From NCBI GenBank assembly GCA_003476705.1, contig DMVM01000015.1, forward strand, positions 1 to 7,480: a DNA stretch of 7,480 bases, written 5' to 3'. How positions within the stretch are numbered: position 1 is the first letter of the stretch; every line of letters starts with the position of its first letter. Source of the DNA: Coprothermobacter sp. GTDB taxonomy: Bacteria > Coprothermobacterota > Coprothermobacteria > Coprothermobacterales > Coprothermobacteraceae. The notes under the pieces are model-generated. The model was not told the DNA's origin, did no database searches, and saw only the letters and a program-made list of their open reading frames with translations. Positions 1 through 7,480 of this stretch are shown in pieces. The translations under genes and the position numbers were made by a program.

Positions 1-809
1 GGAACGAAATCTCTACTTTAGAAATCACTGACCCGTTGTCGGAATTAGCAGGTTTTTTGCTGGGTTCAGGGGAAATAGACTTTCATGGTAATGTATTCGT
101 AAGTTTTAAAGGCGCACAGCCTGTGAGAAGAGCTATTGGGATTATGGAAATGTTACAGGGCACATATGAAGTTCAGTTCCATAGAAGACGCTCCACCTCT
201 TCACGCCAAACTTATGTGGTGAAAAGTCATCTTCCTAAAGAAGTTTTTGGCTCAGTTTCTTGTCTGGTCACTGGTAGTCTTAACTGGCATGTTATTAGGG
301 GCATTATGCTAAGCACTGGTTATCTGTCGGATCTTAACCCGTGGTACCATGCTACTTTAGATGTGGAAGTCCTTGAACAGGCTAGAAGAGTGGAACAATG
401 GCTTTCAAAACGTGTGGGGAAAGTTTACCTCCTTACTAAACAGAGTACCAACACTATTCATTTGAGGTCTTTTGAAACGCTTTATAAGTTTGTTGACGGC
501 TTAGGTGCTGTGAAAACCCGAGAAGAGATATATGCACACCATTTTATGCGGGAGAAGAAAATCTCGGCCCAACGGTTGGCAAACTGCGACAACGCTAACC
601 TGAAACGTCAAGTAACAAAGTACGAATATCACAAGAAGCTCTTTGCAACGGGTGATTTGACCAAGCTCACTGACGTTGAGTTTTCTATTCTGAAGCTTCG
701 CGCTGAACATCCAGAATTCTCCTATGGAGACATTGCTGAAAAGCTTGGTGTGTCCAAGAGCAAAGTGGCTAGAACCTTAAGGAAAATTGAGGAAAAGCTA
801 AGTGGCTAG
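1..809 (+). CDS. whiA: WhiA-family DNA-binding regulator (5' end cut off by window edge)
   Basis: The frame is open from base 3, and the upstream residues NEISTLEITDP match the usual WhiA N-terminus (a KKEL..LE-like segment before xELAxLLRxxGS). The TTG at 36 is therefore an internal Leu, and the true start probably lies about 8 codons left of the window. Visible are the first degenerate LAGLIDADG-like segment (SELAGFLLGSGEI, 36-74), a second one (VIRGIMLSTGYLS, about 291-329), the family signature RLANCDNANL (573-602), and a C-terminal helix-turn-helix with KLGVSKSKVARTLRKIEE (about 669-797). WhiA proteins combine a catalytically dead homing-endonuclease fold with a helix-turn-helix. In Streptomyces WhiA activates sporulation genes, and in Bacillus it affects division and chromosome segregation. 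The estimated full length, about 275 aa, is shorter than the usual 310-325. In Firmicutes the gene normally follows rapZ and yvcK, which would lie off the left edge. Confidence 0.88.
   Translation, partial: NEISTLEITDPLSELAGFLLGSGEIDFHGNVFVSFKGAQPVRRAIGIMEMLQGTYEVQFHRRRSTSSRQTYVVKSHLPKEVFGSVSCLVTGSLNWHVIRGIMLSTGYLSDLNPWYHATLDVEVLEQARRVEQWLSKRVGKVYLLTKQSTNTIHLRSFETLYKFVDGLGAVKTREEIYAHHFMREKKISAQRLANCDNANLKRQVTKYEYHKKLFATGDLTKLTDVEFSILKLRAEHPEFSYGDIAEKLGVSKSKVARTLRKIEEKLSG
789..792 (+). promoter_or_regulatory. Ribosome binding site for rpoN, inside whiA
   Basis: GAGG lies inside the last codons of whiA, 9 bases before the GTG at 802. It supports that GTG as the start of the sigma-54 gene. The next in-frame Met is residue 69, and the TTG at 856 lacks a comparable site and would remove the start of region I. 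Confidence 0.6.
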
Positions 810-1800
810 TCGGGGTAAGGGAAAGCAGAAACCGAAGGCTAAACAACGTCTCACTTTGAAAGGAAAACAAACGCTCAGACCTTACCTTTCCGAGGGGCTT
901 GAACTTCCTTTTACCGAATTCTTAGTCCGTTATGGTGACTTTGGGCCTGAAGAGTTAGTTGAGGAGAATATTCCTTCAAGACAGAGTGAGACAATCGATT
1001 GGGATATGGTAGAAGCACAAGTTGACATGCTATTTGATGACGAAGAACTCAGCGTGGCAAATGAATTACTCGGTTCGCTGGATCATCTCGGTTACTTAAG
1101 CATTGACTTAAGCGACCTAGCTAAGCAGCTTGAAGTGAACGAGGAATATGTTGACCAAGTTAGAAAGAAGCTGATGAGAGGAATAGAGCCATTTGGACTC
1201 GGTTCAGTAAGCCAACGAGAGTTTAAACAACTGCTAAAGGAGTTGAATCTGGATTCGCGTGATCATCCCATCGACTCACCAGAGGAGCAGTTTAGAATTA
1301 CTACTCCTGATTTTGCTTTAGAACTTATTGATGACAAGCTCGAAGTTAATGTTAGTGAAAAATATGAATATCTCATACAGAATACGCAAGGTATTCCCAG
1401 AATGGTCGCTGAATACAGAAAAGACTTAATAATGAGGCTTGCTAAGTTCCTTGTGCAGCACTGCGGAGAGAAGATTCTTGAGCATAAACCATGTTTTGTG
1501 ACACTTGACCATGCAGCTCAAGAGCTAGGGGTTTCCAAATCCACAGTATCGCGTTTAGTGAGAAGTAAGGCATTTACTTTTGGAGGAAGAGTCTATCCCG
1601 TGGAACACTTCTTTGGCAGAAGTGTGAAGGGCGTACCACAAGAAGAACTGATGTTGGAGATAATCGACATTTTAAAATCAATGCCTACTGCTACTGATGC
1701 ACAGGTGTCCCAACTTCTAAGGCTTCGCAGAGGGTGGAAGTTTTCCCGGCGTACGGTGAATAAATACAGACACATAGTTGCGGAATATTTACAGTATTAA
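802..1800 (+). CDS. rpoN: Short, divergent RNA polymerase sigma-54 factor (RpoN)
   Basis: Sigma-54 directs RNA polymerase to -24/-12 promoters and needs an AAA+ activator to open DNA. Of the 332 residues, 1-15 are a Lys-rich extension. Residues 16-57 resemble region I (LTLKGKQTL ... VEENI, where the family has EENP) but are poor in Gln. Residues 59-85 are acidic. Residues 86-147 match the first part of the core-binding domain (LGSLDHLGYL, then EPFGLGSVSQREF for the usual PxGVGARDLxE). Residues 165-185 match the YIxPDxxV segment (ITTPDFALEL). Residues 232-272 are the helix-turn-helix region (TLDHAAQELGVSKSTVSR, then VYPVEHFF). Residues 314-323 (FSRRTVNKYR) are the RpoN box, canonically ARRTVAKYR. 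Usual length is about 430-490 aa; the second part of the core-binding domain with its LxPxPG motif and part of the following linker are missing. The GTG start overlaps whiA by 8 bases, so translational coupling is likely. I am confident of the family, less so of its activity. Confidence 0.87.
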   Translation: MASRGKGKQKPKAKQRLTLKGKQTLRPYLSEGLELPFTEFLVRYGDFGPEELVEENIPSRQSETIDWDMVEAQVDMLFDDEELSVANELLGSLDHLGYLSIDLSDLAKQLEVNEEYVDQVRKKLMRGIEPFGLGSVSQREFKQLLKELNLDSRDHPIDSPEEQFRITTPDFALELIDDKLEVNVSEKYEYLIQNTQGIPRMVAEYRKDLIMRLAKFLVQHCGEKILEHKPCFVTLDHAAQELGVSKSTVSRLVRSKAFTFGGRVYPVEHFFGRSVKGVPQEELMLEIIDILKSMPTATDAQVSQLLRLRRGWKFSRRTVNKYRHIVAEYLQY

Positions 1801-1824
1801 AAAGAAGAATCGCATAAAAGTAGC

Positions 1825-2887
<1,063 letters not shown>

Positions 2888-2888
2888 G

Positions 2889-4070
2889 ATGAAGCTAAGA
2901 AGCATCCGAGAGGCAGAGGTCAGAAATAAGCGTGTCGTTGTTCGAGTGGACTTCAATGTACCTTTGGATGCTGAAGGCAACGTAGTAGATGATTTCCGCA
3001 TAAGAGCAGCTTTGCCAACCATTGAATATCTTGTAGAAAATGGAGCAAAAGTCATACTCATTTCGCACTTAGGCAGACCTAAAGGAAAAAGAGATAAGAA
3101 ATACAGTTTGGTGGGAGTTGCAAAAAGACTTGCTGAGCTTCTTCACAAAGAGATTCTTTTTGCTCCTGATGTCATAGGCGAGGAAGTTGAATTGGCTGTG
3201 AACGGTTTAAGATCTGGCGATATTCTGCTCTGCGAGAATGTAAGGTTCCACGAAGAAGAAGAAAAGAACGATGTTGAATTTGCAAAGAATATAGCAAGCT
3301 TGGGTGAGATTTTTGTAAACGACGCTTTCTCAGCCAGCCACCGTGCTCATGCCACCGTAGAAGGTATAACTAAGTTTCTTCCATCATATGCGGGCTTTCT
3401 CATGGAAAAAGAAGTTAACTATTTATCCATGCTTACAGAGAATCCTCAGCGGCCCTACTACCTCGTGCTAGGGGGTGCGAAAGTAAGCGACAAAGTGGCA
3501 CTTCTGCAGAATCTTTTGCCGAAAGTTGACGGTATGGCCATAGGGGGAGCCATGGTATTCACTTTCTGGAAAGCTCAAGGAAAGGAAATTGGCAAATCGA
3601 TAGTGGAAGATGATTTGGTTGGGTTTGCCAGGGAACTATTGGAGCAGGCCACTACTGAAAACAAACAAATAATTCTTGCGAAAGACTTTGTGGTCGCTGA
3701 TAAAAACAAAGAACACGTGGAAATTAAAACCATTAACGATTTCGGAGCGGCTGATATCGGCTACGACATAGGTCCTGAAAGCATCAAAGAGTTTAAGAAT
3801 GCACTGATCAAAGCCAGAACAGTCTTTTGGAACGGCCCTTTGGGGCTTTTTGAGGACGCAAAGTTTGCTGAGGGTACAAAGCAAGTAGGCGCATTCCTTG
3901 CAGATTTCCCTGGTACTGTGGTAGTCGGTGGTGGCGATACTGCCAATGCTGTTAGGGATATGGGGTTTTTTGAGAAATTCGCTCATGTGAGCACTGGTGG
4001 AGGAGCATCATTGGAATTTCTGGAAGGAAAAGTACTCCCCGGTATTGCGCCACTTGTAGTGGAGGGCTGA
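2889..4070 (+). CDS. pgk: Phosphoglycerate kinase
   Basis: The enzyme transfers the acyl phosphate of 1,3-bisphosphoglycerate to ADP, giving ATP and 3-phosphoglycerate: the substrate-level phosphorylation step directly after Gap. The 393 aa are standard bacterial length with both lobes intact. The N-terminal substrate lobe has RVDFNVPLD (19-27), DFRIRAALPTI (35-45), SHLGRPKG (59-66), ENVRFHEEEEKND (116-128) and FVNDAFSASHRAHAT (142-156). The C-terminal nucleotide lobe has LGGAKVSDK (194-202), WNGPLGLFE (314-322), VVGGGDTANAV (345-355) and STGGGASLEFL (368-378). The ATG at 2889 is preferred over the in-frame TTG at 2871 because AAAGAGGG at 2874-2881, within the gap 3' end, sits 7 bases before it and the protein then begins like other Pgk proteins. 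Only one base separates it from gap, so translation is probably coupled. Confidence 0.97.
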   Translation: MKLRSIREAEVRNKRVVVRVDFNVPLDAEGNVVDDFRIRAALPTIEYLVENGAKVILISHLGRPKGKRDKKYSLVGVAKRLAELLHKEILFAPDVIGEEVELAVNGLRSGDILLCENVRFHEEEEKNDVEFAKNIASLGEIFVNDAFSASHRAHATVEGITKFLPSYAGFLMEKEVNYLSMLTENPQRPYYLVLGGAKVSDKVALLQNLLPKVDGMAIGGAMVFTFWKAQGKEIGKSIVEDDLVGFARELLEQATTENKQIILAKDFVVADKNKEHVEIKTINDFGAADIGYDIGPESIKEFKNALIKARTVFWNGPLGLFEDAKFAEGTKQVGAFLADFPGTVVVGGGDTANAVRDMGFFEKFAHVSTGGGASLEFLEGKVLPGIAPLVVEG

Positions 4071-4075
4071 TCACT

Positions 4076-4795
4076 TTGAGATACGTTTTTGGCAACTGGA
4101 AGATGAACGGTACCTTGGCTTTTGCCAAGGAGTACGTAAGCAAACTTTTGGGAGAGGTGCGGCCTGCGTCGGTCCAGGTCGCACTCTTTCCTCCTTTTAC
4201 TGCTCTGAGTAGTTTTCAATATCTTGTTAAAGATAGCTTTTTGAGATTTGGTGCTCAAAACATGTATTACGAAGATGCCGGCGCATTCACAGGAGAAGTG
4301 TCACCTGTTATGTTAAAGGAGATAGGTGTGGATTATGTACTCATCGGTCACTCCGAGAGGCGTCACATTTTTCTTGAGAATGATGAGATGCTAATGAAGA
4401 AGGTTGAAGCAGCTCACAGGCATGACATACCGGTAGTGTTTTGTGTCGGCGAAACATTAGAGGAAAGGCGCACTGGAGCCACTAAAGATGTTCTGAAACG
4501 TCAAATTATCTTGGTGCAGGACATTCTAAGCAGAGGAGACATTGTTGCCTATGAGCCTGTATGGGCAATAGGAACGGGCGTGACTCCAACCTTGGACGAA
4601 ATTGAGGAAAGTATCTCCTGGGCGCAGGAATTACTAAAAGCAGATTTACCTGTTCTTTACGGAGGCAGTGTTAACAAAAGCAATGCTATTGATATTTCCG
4701 GAGTGTCTGGTGTGGATGGGGTTTTGGTAGGTGGAGCTAGTCTAAAAGTTGAAGAATTTGCTATTATAATAAAAGCGTTCGACCAGAATATTTAG
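4076..4795 (+). CDS. tpiA: Triosephosphate isomerase, slightly shortened, TTG start
   Basis: The enzyme interconverts dihydroxyacetone phosphate and glyceraldehyde 3-phosphate, feeding the Gap step. The catalytic residues of the TIM barrel are all visible: N7 and K9 (GNWKMN), H92 (IGHSERR), E160 (AYEPVWAIGTG, with phosphate-gripping loop 6 after it), then YGGSVN (195-200) and GVLVGGASL (215-223). The TTG start is supported by GGAGGG at 4061-4066, 9 bases upstream and inside the end of pgk, and by the family N-terminus; no better in-frame start exists. At 239 aa it is about 10 residues shorter than most bacterial enzymes. The savings appear to lie in the helices before the catalytic Glu and before YGGSVN. 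The gap after pgk is 5 bases. The dimer-interface segment GAQNMYYEDAGAFTGE (59-74) is standard. Confidence 0.96.
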   Translation: MRYVFGNWKMNGTLAFAKEYVSKLLGEVRPASVQVALFPPFTALSSFQYLVKDSFLRFGAQNMYYEDAGAFTGEVSPVMLKEIGVDYVLIGHSERRHIFLENDEMLMKKVEAAHRHDIPVVFCVGETLEERRTGATKDVLKRQIILVQDILSRGDIVAYEPVWAIGTGVTPTLDEIEESISWAQELLKADLPVLYGGSVNKSNAIDISGVSGVDGVLVGGASLKVEEFAIIIKAFDQNI

Positions 4796-4813
4796 CTGCG
4801 AGGTGTTTAGCTA

Positions 4814-5032
4814 ATGAAAGAAGTGATCATGATTGTGTTAGGAATAGTGTCCTTTGTGCTTTTGCTGCTTATAACCCTTCAGGAGCCAAAGGAGGAAGGC
4901 TTAGGAGCAATTGGTGGCTCTGCCTCGATGTTTCACGGTACTTCACCAAGGAGTAAGTTGTTCGATAAGCTTATTATTGGTTTTGGTGTTGCCTATGTGT
5001 TGCTAGTTATTTTAGCGGTAGTGCTAAAATAG
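4814..5032 (+). CDS. secG: Preprotein translocase subunit SecG
   Basis: SecG is the small accessory membrane subunit of the SecYEG channel and aids SecA-driven protein export. The 72-residue protein shows the family layout. The first transmembrane helix is about residues 4-22. A conserved loop follows, LQEPKEEGLGAIGG (22-35), matching the family's LLQxxKxxGLGAxxGG. After a polar stretch, the second helix is about 53-71. The ATG at 4814 has GAGGTG at 4800-4805, 8 bases upstream; the next Met (residue 6) lacks such a site. Two tandem stops, TAG at 5030 and TAG at 5033, end it. It follows tpiA by 18 bases. Placement behind glycolytic genes is common in Firmicutes and probably reflects shared transcription rather than a shared function. 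Confidence 0.9.
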   Translation: MKEVIMIVLGIVSFVLLLLITLQEPKEEGLGAIGGSASMFHGTSPRSKLFDKLIIGFGVAYVLLVILAVVLK

Positions 5033-5035
5033 TAG

Positions 5036-5070
5036 TTGTCAGCAATATGTAACTGGCGAAGCGTCAGCAA
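5036..5070 (+). promoter_or_regulatory. rpsO leader with two mutually exclusive hairpins
   Basis: GTCAGCAA occurs twice (5038-5045 and 5063-5070), flanking CTGGC (5053-5057). CTGGC can pair with either GTCAG copy. One option is a 5-bp stem with a 10-base loop (5038-5057). The other is a 6-bp stem with an AAG loop (CTGGCG/CGTCAG, 5053-5067, one G-U pair). The second hairpin is followed by an A-run, not a T-run, so it is not an intrinsic terminator for the + strand transcript. S15 represses its own mRNA through leader structures in several bacteria, which makes a regulatory role plausible but unproven. TTGTCA (5036-5041) resembles a -35 box, but no good -10 box lies at the right distance. Confidence 0.35.
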
Positions 5071-5124
5071 AAAAGAAGTTAATAGCACGCTTGTTTAGTC
5101 ATGCTGGCTAGGCAATGCGCAAGT

Positions 5125-5130
5125 AGGAGG
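5125..5130 (+). promoter_or_regulatory. Ribosome binding site of rpsO
   Basis: AGGAGG is a full-strength Shine-Dalgarno. It leaves 7 bases to the ATG at 5138 but only 1 base to the in-frame ATG at 5132, so it favours the second ATG as the real start. Confidence 0.75.
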
Positions 5131-5137
5131 TATGGAA

Positions 5138-5401
5138 ATGGACAAAGAGATTAAGCGGAAAATTATTGAAGAGTATGCAACGCATTCTGGAGACACCGGA
5201 TCACCTGAAGTGCAGGTGGCATTGCTTACATACAGGATTCAAAACCTAACAGAGCATTTGAAGAAGAACCCAAAGGATGTGCATTCCAGAAGAGGTCTCA
5301 TTCTTATGGTAAGTAAACGTAGGAAATTGCTTAACTACCTGAAAGAGAAGTCTCCAGAACGTTACCAGACTTTGATTCAGCGGTTAGGGTTGAGACGTTA
5401 A
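5138..5401 (+). CDS. rpsO: 30S ribosomal protein S15
   Basis: S15 is a primary 16S rRNA-binding protein of the small-subunit central domain. From the ATG at 5138 it has 87 residues; from the ATG at 5132 it would have 89, the exact length of many S15 proteins. I choose 5138 because the AGGAGG site is too close to 5132, but the alternative stays open. The core is fully conserved: [18 protein letters not shown] (18-35, counted from 5138), [18 protein letters not shown] (about 36-53, holding the rRNA-binding HxxD/HSRRGL segment), then [10 protein letters not shown] and the C-terminal LIQRLGLRR. It lies directly before pnp (1 base between stop and start), the conserved rpsO-pnp arrangement. Confidence 0.96.
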
Positions 5402-5402
5402 T

Positions 5403-7480
5403 ATGATAGAACGCAAGAAAATAGAAGTTACTGGTACAGTAGCTGGAAAGAAAGTTACTTTCCAATCGGGCTTTTTGGCATTACAAGCAAACGGGGCTGT
5501 TCTAGCTCGTTTTGGCGATACAGTGGCGTTATCCACCGTGTTAATGAGCTCAGAACCCAAATTAGATATAGACTTCTTTCCTCTTACTGTGGATTATGAA
5601 GAAAAGTCATATGCTGTGGGAAAGATTCCTGGAGGCTTTTTTAAGAAGGAAGGACGTCCCACTGATATGGAGATACTAAAGGCAAGGCTTATTGACAGAT
5701 CAATTCGCCCCATGTTTCCTGATGGCATGAGAAATGAAGTTCAAGTGTTAAACATGATTTTTGCCGCTGACATGGAGAATCCGCCTGACATTGTGGCTTT
5801 AAACGGAACTGCTGCCGCTCTGGCTGTATCGGATATACCGATTCCGGAGTTAATTGCAGGGGTTAGGGTAGGATATATTGATGGTGAATACGTGCTTAAC
5901 CCCACTTTTGCTGAAATGAGTGAGAGCCAGCTGGATCTGGTAGTAGCTGGAACCAGAGACAGCATTGTAATGATTGAAGCAGGTGCCGCTGAGGTTGATA
6001 AAAGCATTCTTATTAGCGGCTTGAGATTTGCTCAAGAGGGCATTCGTCAGATTATCGATTTGATTGCAGAGTTAAAGGAAAAAGTTGGACAACCTAAGGC
6101 GGAAATTACCGTGGTAACATTCCCGCAAGAGCAATTAGATTTCATGCGAAATTATGAAGAGAGGTTTAGGGCAGCACTCATTACCCCCATAAAGCAAGAA
6201 CGTGAAAGGGCTGTTAGTGAACTAAAGAAAGCGCTTTTCCAGGAAATGCTGGAAGCATTTCCTGATTTGGACGAAGCCATGTTTAATCTCATGTTTGGTG
6301 AGGTTGAAAAGGAAGTTGTCCGAGCCTATATGAAATCCACGAGGAAACGAGTGGATGGAAGGGCTTTTGATGAAATAAGGCCTTTGTACGCCGAAAGCGA
6401 TGTGCTGCCTAAGGTTCATGGGTCTGGTCTGTTTATTAGGGGGCAGACCCAAGTTCTTTCTACGGTGACACTTGGAAGCTTCAGCGACGTACAGTTTATT
6501 GATGCCATTGGTTTGGAAGAGTTTAAGAGGTTCATGCACCAATACGATTTTCCGCCGTTTAGTACCGGTGAGATAAAACCACGCCGCGGTCCTTCGAGGA
6601 GAGAAGTAGGTCACGGTGCCCTTGTAGAAAGAGCTCTTTCTTACCTTATTCCCTCTGAAGAGGTATTTCCATATACCATAAGGGTGGTTAGCGAGGTACT
6701 TGAAAGTAATGGTTCAACCTCTATGGCAAGTACGTGCGCTAGTTCCATTGCGCTTATGAGTGCTGGCGTTCCCATGGCTAGGCACGTGGGTGGTATTGCC
6801 ATGGGTTTGGTGGAGTACGACGGCGAGAACGTCGTGCTAACGGATATCCAAGGTCTTGAGGACCATCTGGGTGATATGGACTTTAAAGTAGCTGGAACCC
6901 GAGAGGGTATAACCGCCTTGCAACTCGATGTAAAAGTTAAAGGCATAAGTGTCGAGACACTGGATAAGGCCATTGATCAAGCAGAGGTAGCTAGAAGTAA
7001 GATACTGGATGTGCTTTACGATGCTATACCCTCACCTAGGCCATTGTCGGAGACAGCTCCTAGAATTGTTAAGATTGAAATACCTGTGGACAAGATTGGT
7101 GAAGTCATTGGCCCCGGCGGAAGAAATGTAAAAAGGATTACGCAGGAAACGGGTGCTACCATTGACATAAGAGAAGATGGTGTTGCTTTTGTCAAAGGGT
7201 TGACAGATGATTCGGTCAACATGGCAAAGCAGCAGGTGGAAATGATAGTTAAAGATCCCGAAGTAGGTGAAGAACTTACCGCGCGGGTCGTACGTGTAAC
7301 TCCGTCCTATGCCATAGTGGAGATAGCACCTGGCAAAACGGGCTTACTTCATGTGTCTGAGGTATCTGAGACACGTATAAGGTCTTTAGATGACGTTCTG
7401 TCTGTTGGGCAGACCATAAGGGTTTGGGTAAAAGAGAAAGATGGAGAAGGACGTCTGAGGTTCTCGGCAAAGGAGAAGAA
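5403..7480 (+). CDS. pnp: Polynucleotide phosphorylase (3' end cut off by window edge)
   Basis: PNPase is a phosphorolytic 3'-to-5' exoribonuclease acting in mRNA decay, and can add tails in reverse. I translated the frame from the ATG at 5403 to the right edge and found no stop: 692 residues, probably only a few codons short of the end. Order: first RNase PH-like domain (about 10-145), helical linker domain, second RNase PH-like domain (about 320-540), KH domain with GPGG (570-573), and S1 domain from about 626 ([15 protein letters not shown] ... [13 protein letters not shown]). Catalytic D487, D493 and K495 ([10 protein letters not shown]) match E. coli D486, D492 and K494 by my recollection. 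The phosphate-binding stretch reads NGSTSMAST where NGSSSMAS is usual. The ribosome binding site is weak (GAG at 5392-5394), and the start is one base after rpsO, suggesting coupled translation. Confidence 0.96.
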   Translation, partial: MIERKKIEVTGTVAGKKVTFQSGFLALQANGAVLARFGDTVALSTVLMSSEPKLDIDFFPLTVDYEEKSYAVGKIPGGFFKKEGRPTDMEILKARLIDRSIRPMFPDGMRNEVQVLNMIFAADMENPPDIVALNGTAAALAVSDIPIPELIAGVRVGYIDGEYVLNPTFAEMSESQLDLVVAGTRDSIVMIEAGAAEVDKSILISGLRFAQEGIRQIIDLIAELKEKVGQPKAEITVVTFPQEQLDFMRNYEERFRAALITPIKQERERAVSELKKALFQEMLEAFPDLDEAMFNLMFGEVEKEVVRAYMKSTRKRVDGRAFDEIRPLYAESDVLPKVHGSGLFIRGQTQVLSTVTLGSFSDVQFIDAIGLEEFKRFMHQYDFPPFSTGEIKPRRGPSRREVGHGALVERALSYLIPSEEVFPYTIRVVSEVLESNGSTSMASTCASSIALMSAGVPMARHVGGIAMGLVEYDGENVVLTDIQGLEDHLGDMDFKVAGTREGITALQLDVKVKGISVETLDKAIDQAEVARSKILDVLYDAIPSPRPLSETAPRIVKIEIPVDKIGEVIGPGGRNVKRITQETGATIDIREDGVAFVKGLTDDSVNMAKQQVEMIVKDPEVGEELTARVVRVTPSYAIVEIAPGKTGLLHVSEVSETRIRSLDDVLSVGQTIRVWVKEKDGEGRLRFSAKEK

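Noticed and set aside
36..38. TTG as the start codon of whiA
   Set aside because: The frame is open upstream to the window edge and the upstream residues align with the WhiA N-terminus, so this is an internal Leu.
3636..3986. Minus-strand open frame of 116 codons inside pgk, and similar ones inside whiA, gap, tpiA and pnp
   Set aside because: They are antiparallel shadows of strongly conserved genes, have no recognisable domains, and show low-complexity or Cys/Ser/Phe-rich translations typical of reverse frames.
5053..5067. Hairpin as an intrinsic terminator after secG
   Set aside because: The hairpin is followed by an A-run on the + strand and no T-tract follows it; the stem is only 6 bp.
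5091..5119. TTGTTT with AATGCG as a sigma-70 promoter for rpsO
   Set aside because: The -10 match is poor, and the start would fall almost on the ribosome binding site.
6222..6614. Minus-strand open frame of 130 codons as a separate gene
   Set aside because: It lies wholly inside the conserved second RNase PH domain of pnp and resembles no protein family I know.

Overview
The window is a bacterial chromosomal segment with every gene on the + strand and very tight packing. The longest stretch without a gene is about 105 bases, ahead of rpsO. I found no tRNA, rRNA, CRISPR array, insertion sequence or other mobile element. Base composition is moderate, a little AT-rich by eye. GTG and TTG start codons are used, and ribosome binding sites are strong. 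The gene order (whiA upstream, then gap-pgk-tpiA with secG, then rpsO-pnp) is Firmicutes-like. A thermophilic clostridial or Coprothermobacter-type lineage is my best guess, but that is inference from gene order and protein character, and no sequence in the window proves it.

Region 1 (1-1800) holds two DNA-binding regulators. The first is a WhiA-family protein cut off by the left edge. The second, overlapping it by 8 bases, is an unusually short sigma-54 (RpoN) factor of 332 aa. It keeps the RpoN box and the helix-turn-helix, but appears to have lost part of the core-binding domain and the tryptophan-containing linker.

Region 2 (about 1825-5035) is a glycolytic operon behind a plausible sigma-70-type promoter with a perfect TATAAT. 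It contains gap (NAD-type glyceraldehyde-3-phosphate dehydrogenase), pgk, tpiA and the translocase subunit secG. gap-pgk-tpiA covers lower-glycolysis steps from triose phosphate isomerisation to 3-phosphoglycerate. Gaps between genes are 1, 5 and 18 bases, so cotranscription is very likely. No CggR-type repressor, phosphoglycerate mutase or enolase is present.

Region 3 (5036-7480) is the conserved rpsO-pnp pair (ribosomal protein S15 and polynucleotide phosphorylase). pnp is open to the right edge and lacks only a few C-terminal codons and its stop. The leader ahead of rpsO can fold into two mutually exclusive hairpins and also contains a GG-N10-GC element resembling the sigma-54 -24/-12 signature.

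Most genes are ordinary housekeeping genes. The reduced sigma-54 factor and the rpsO leader are the parts most worth a second look. I see no convincing new multi-gene system.
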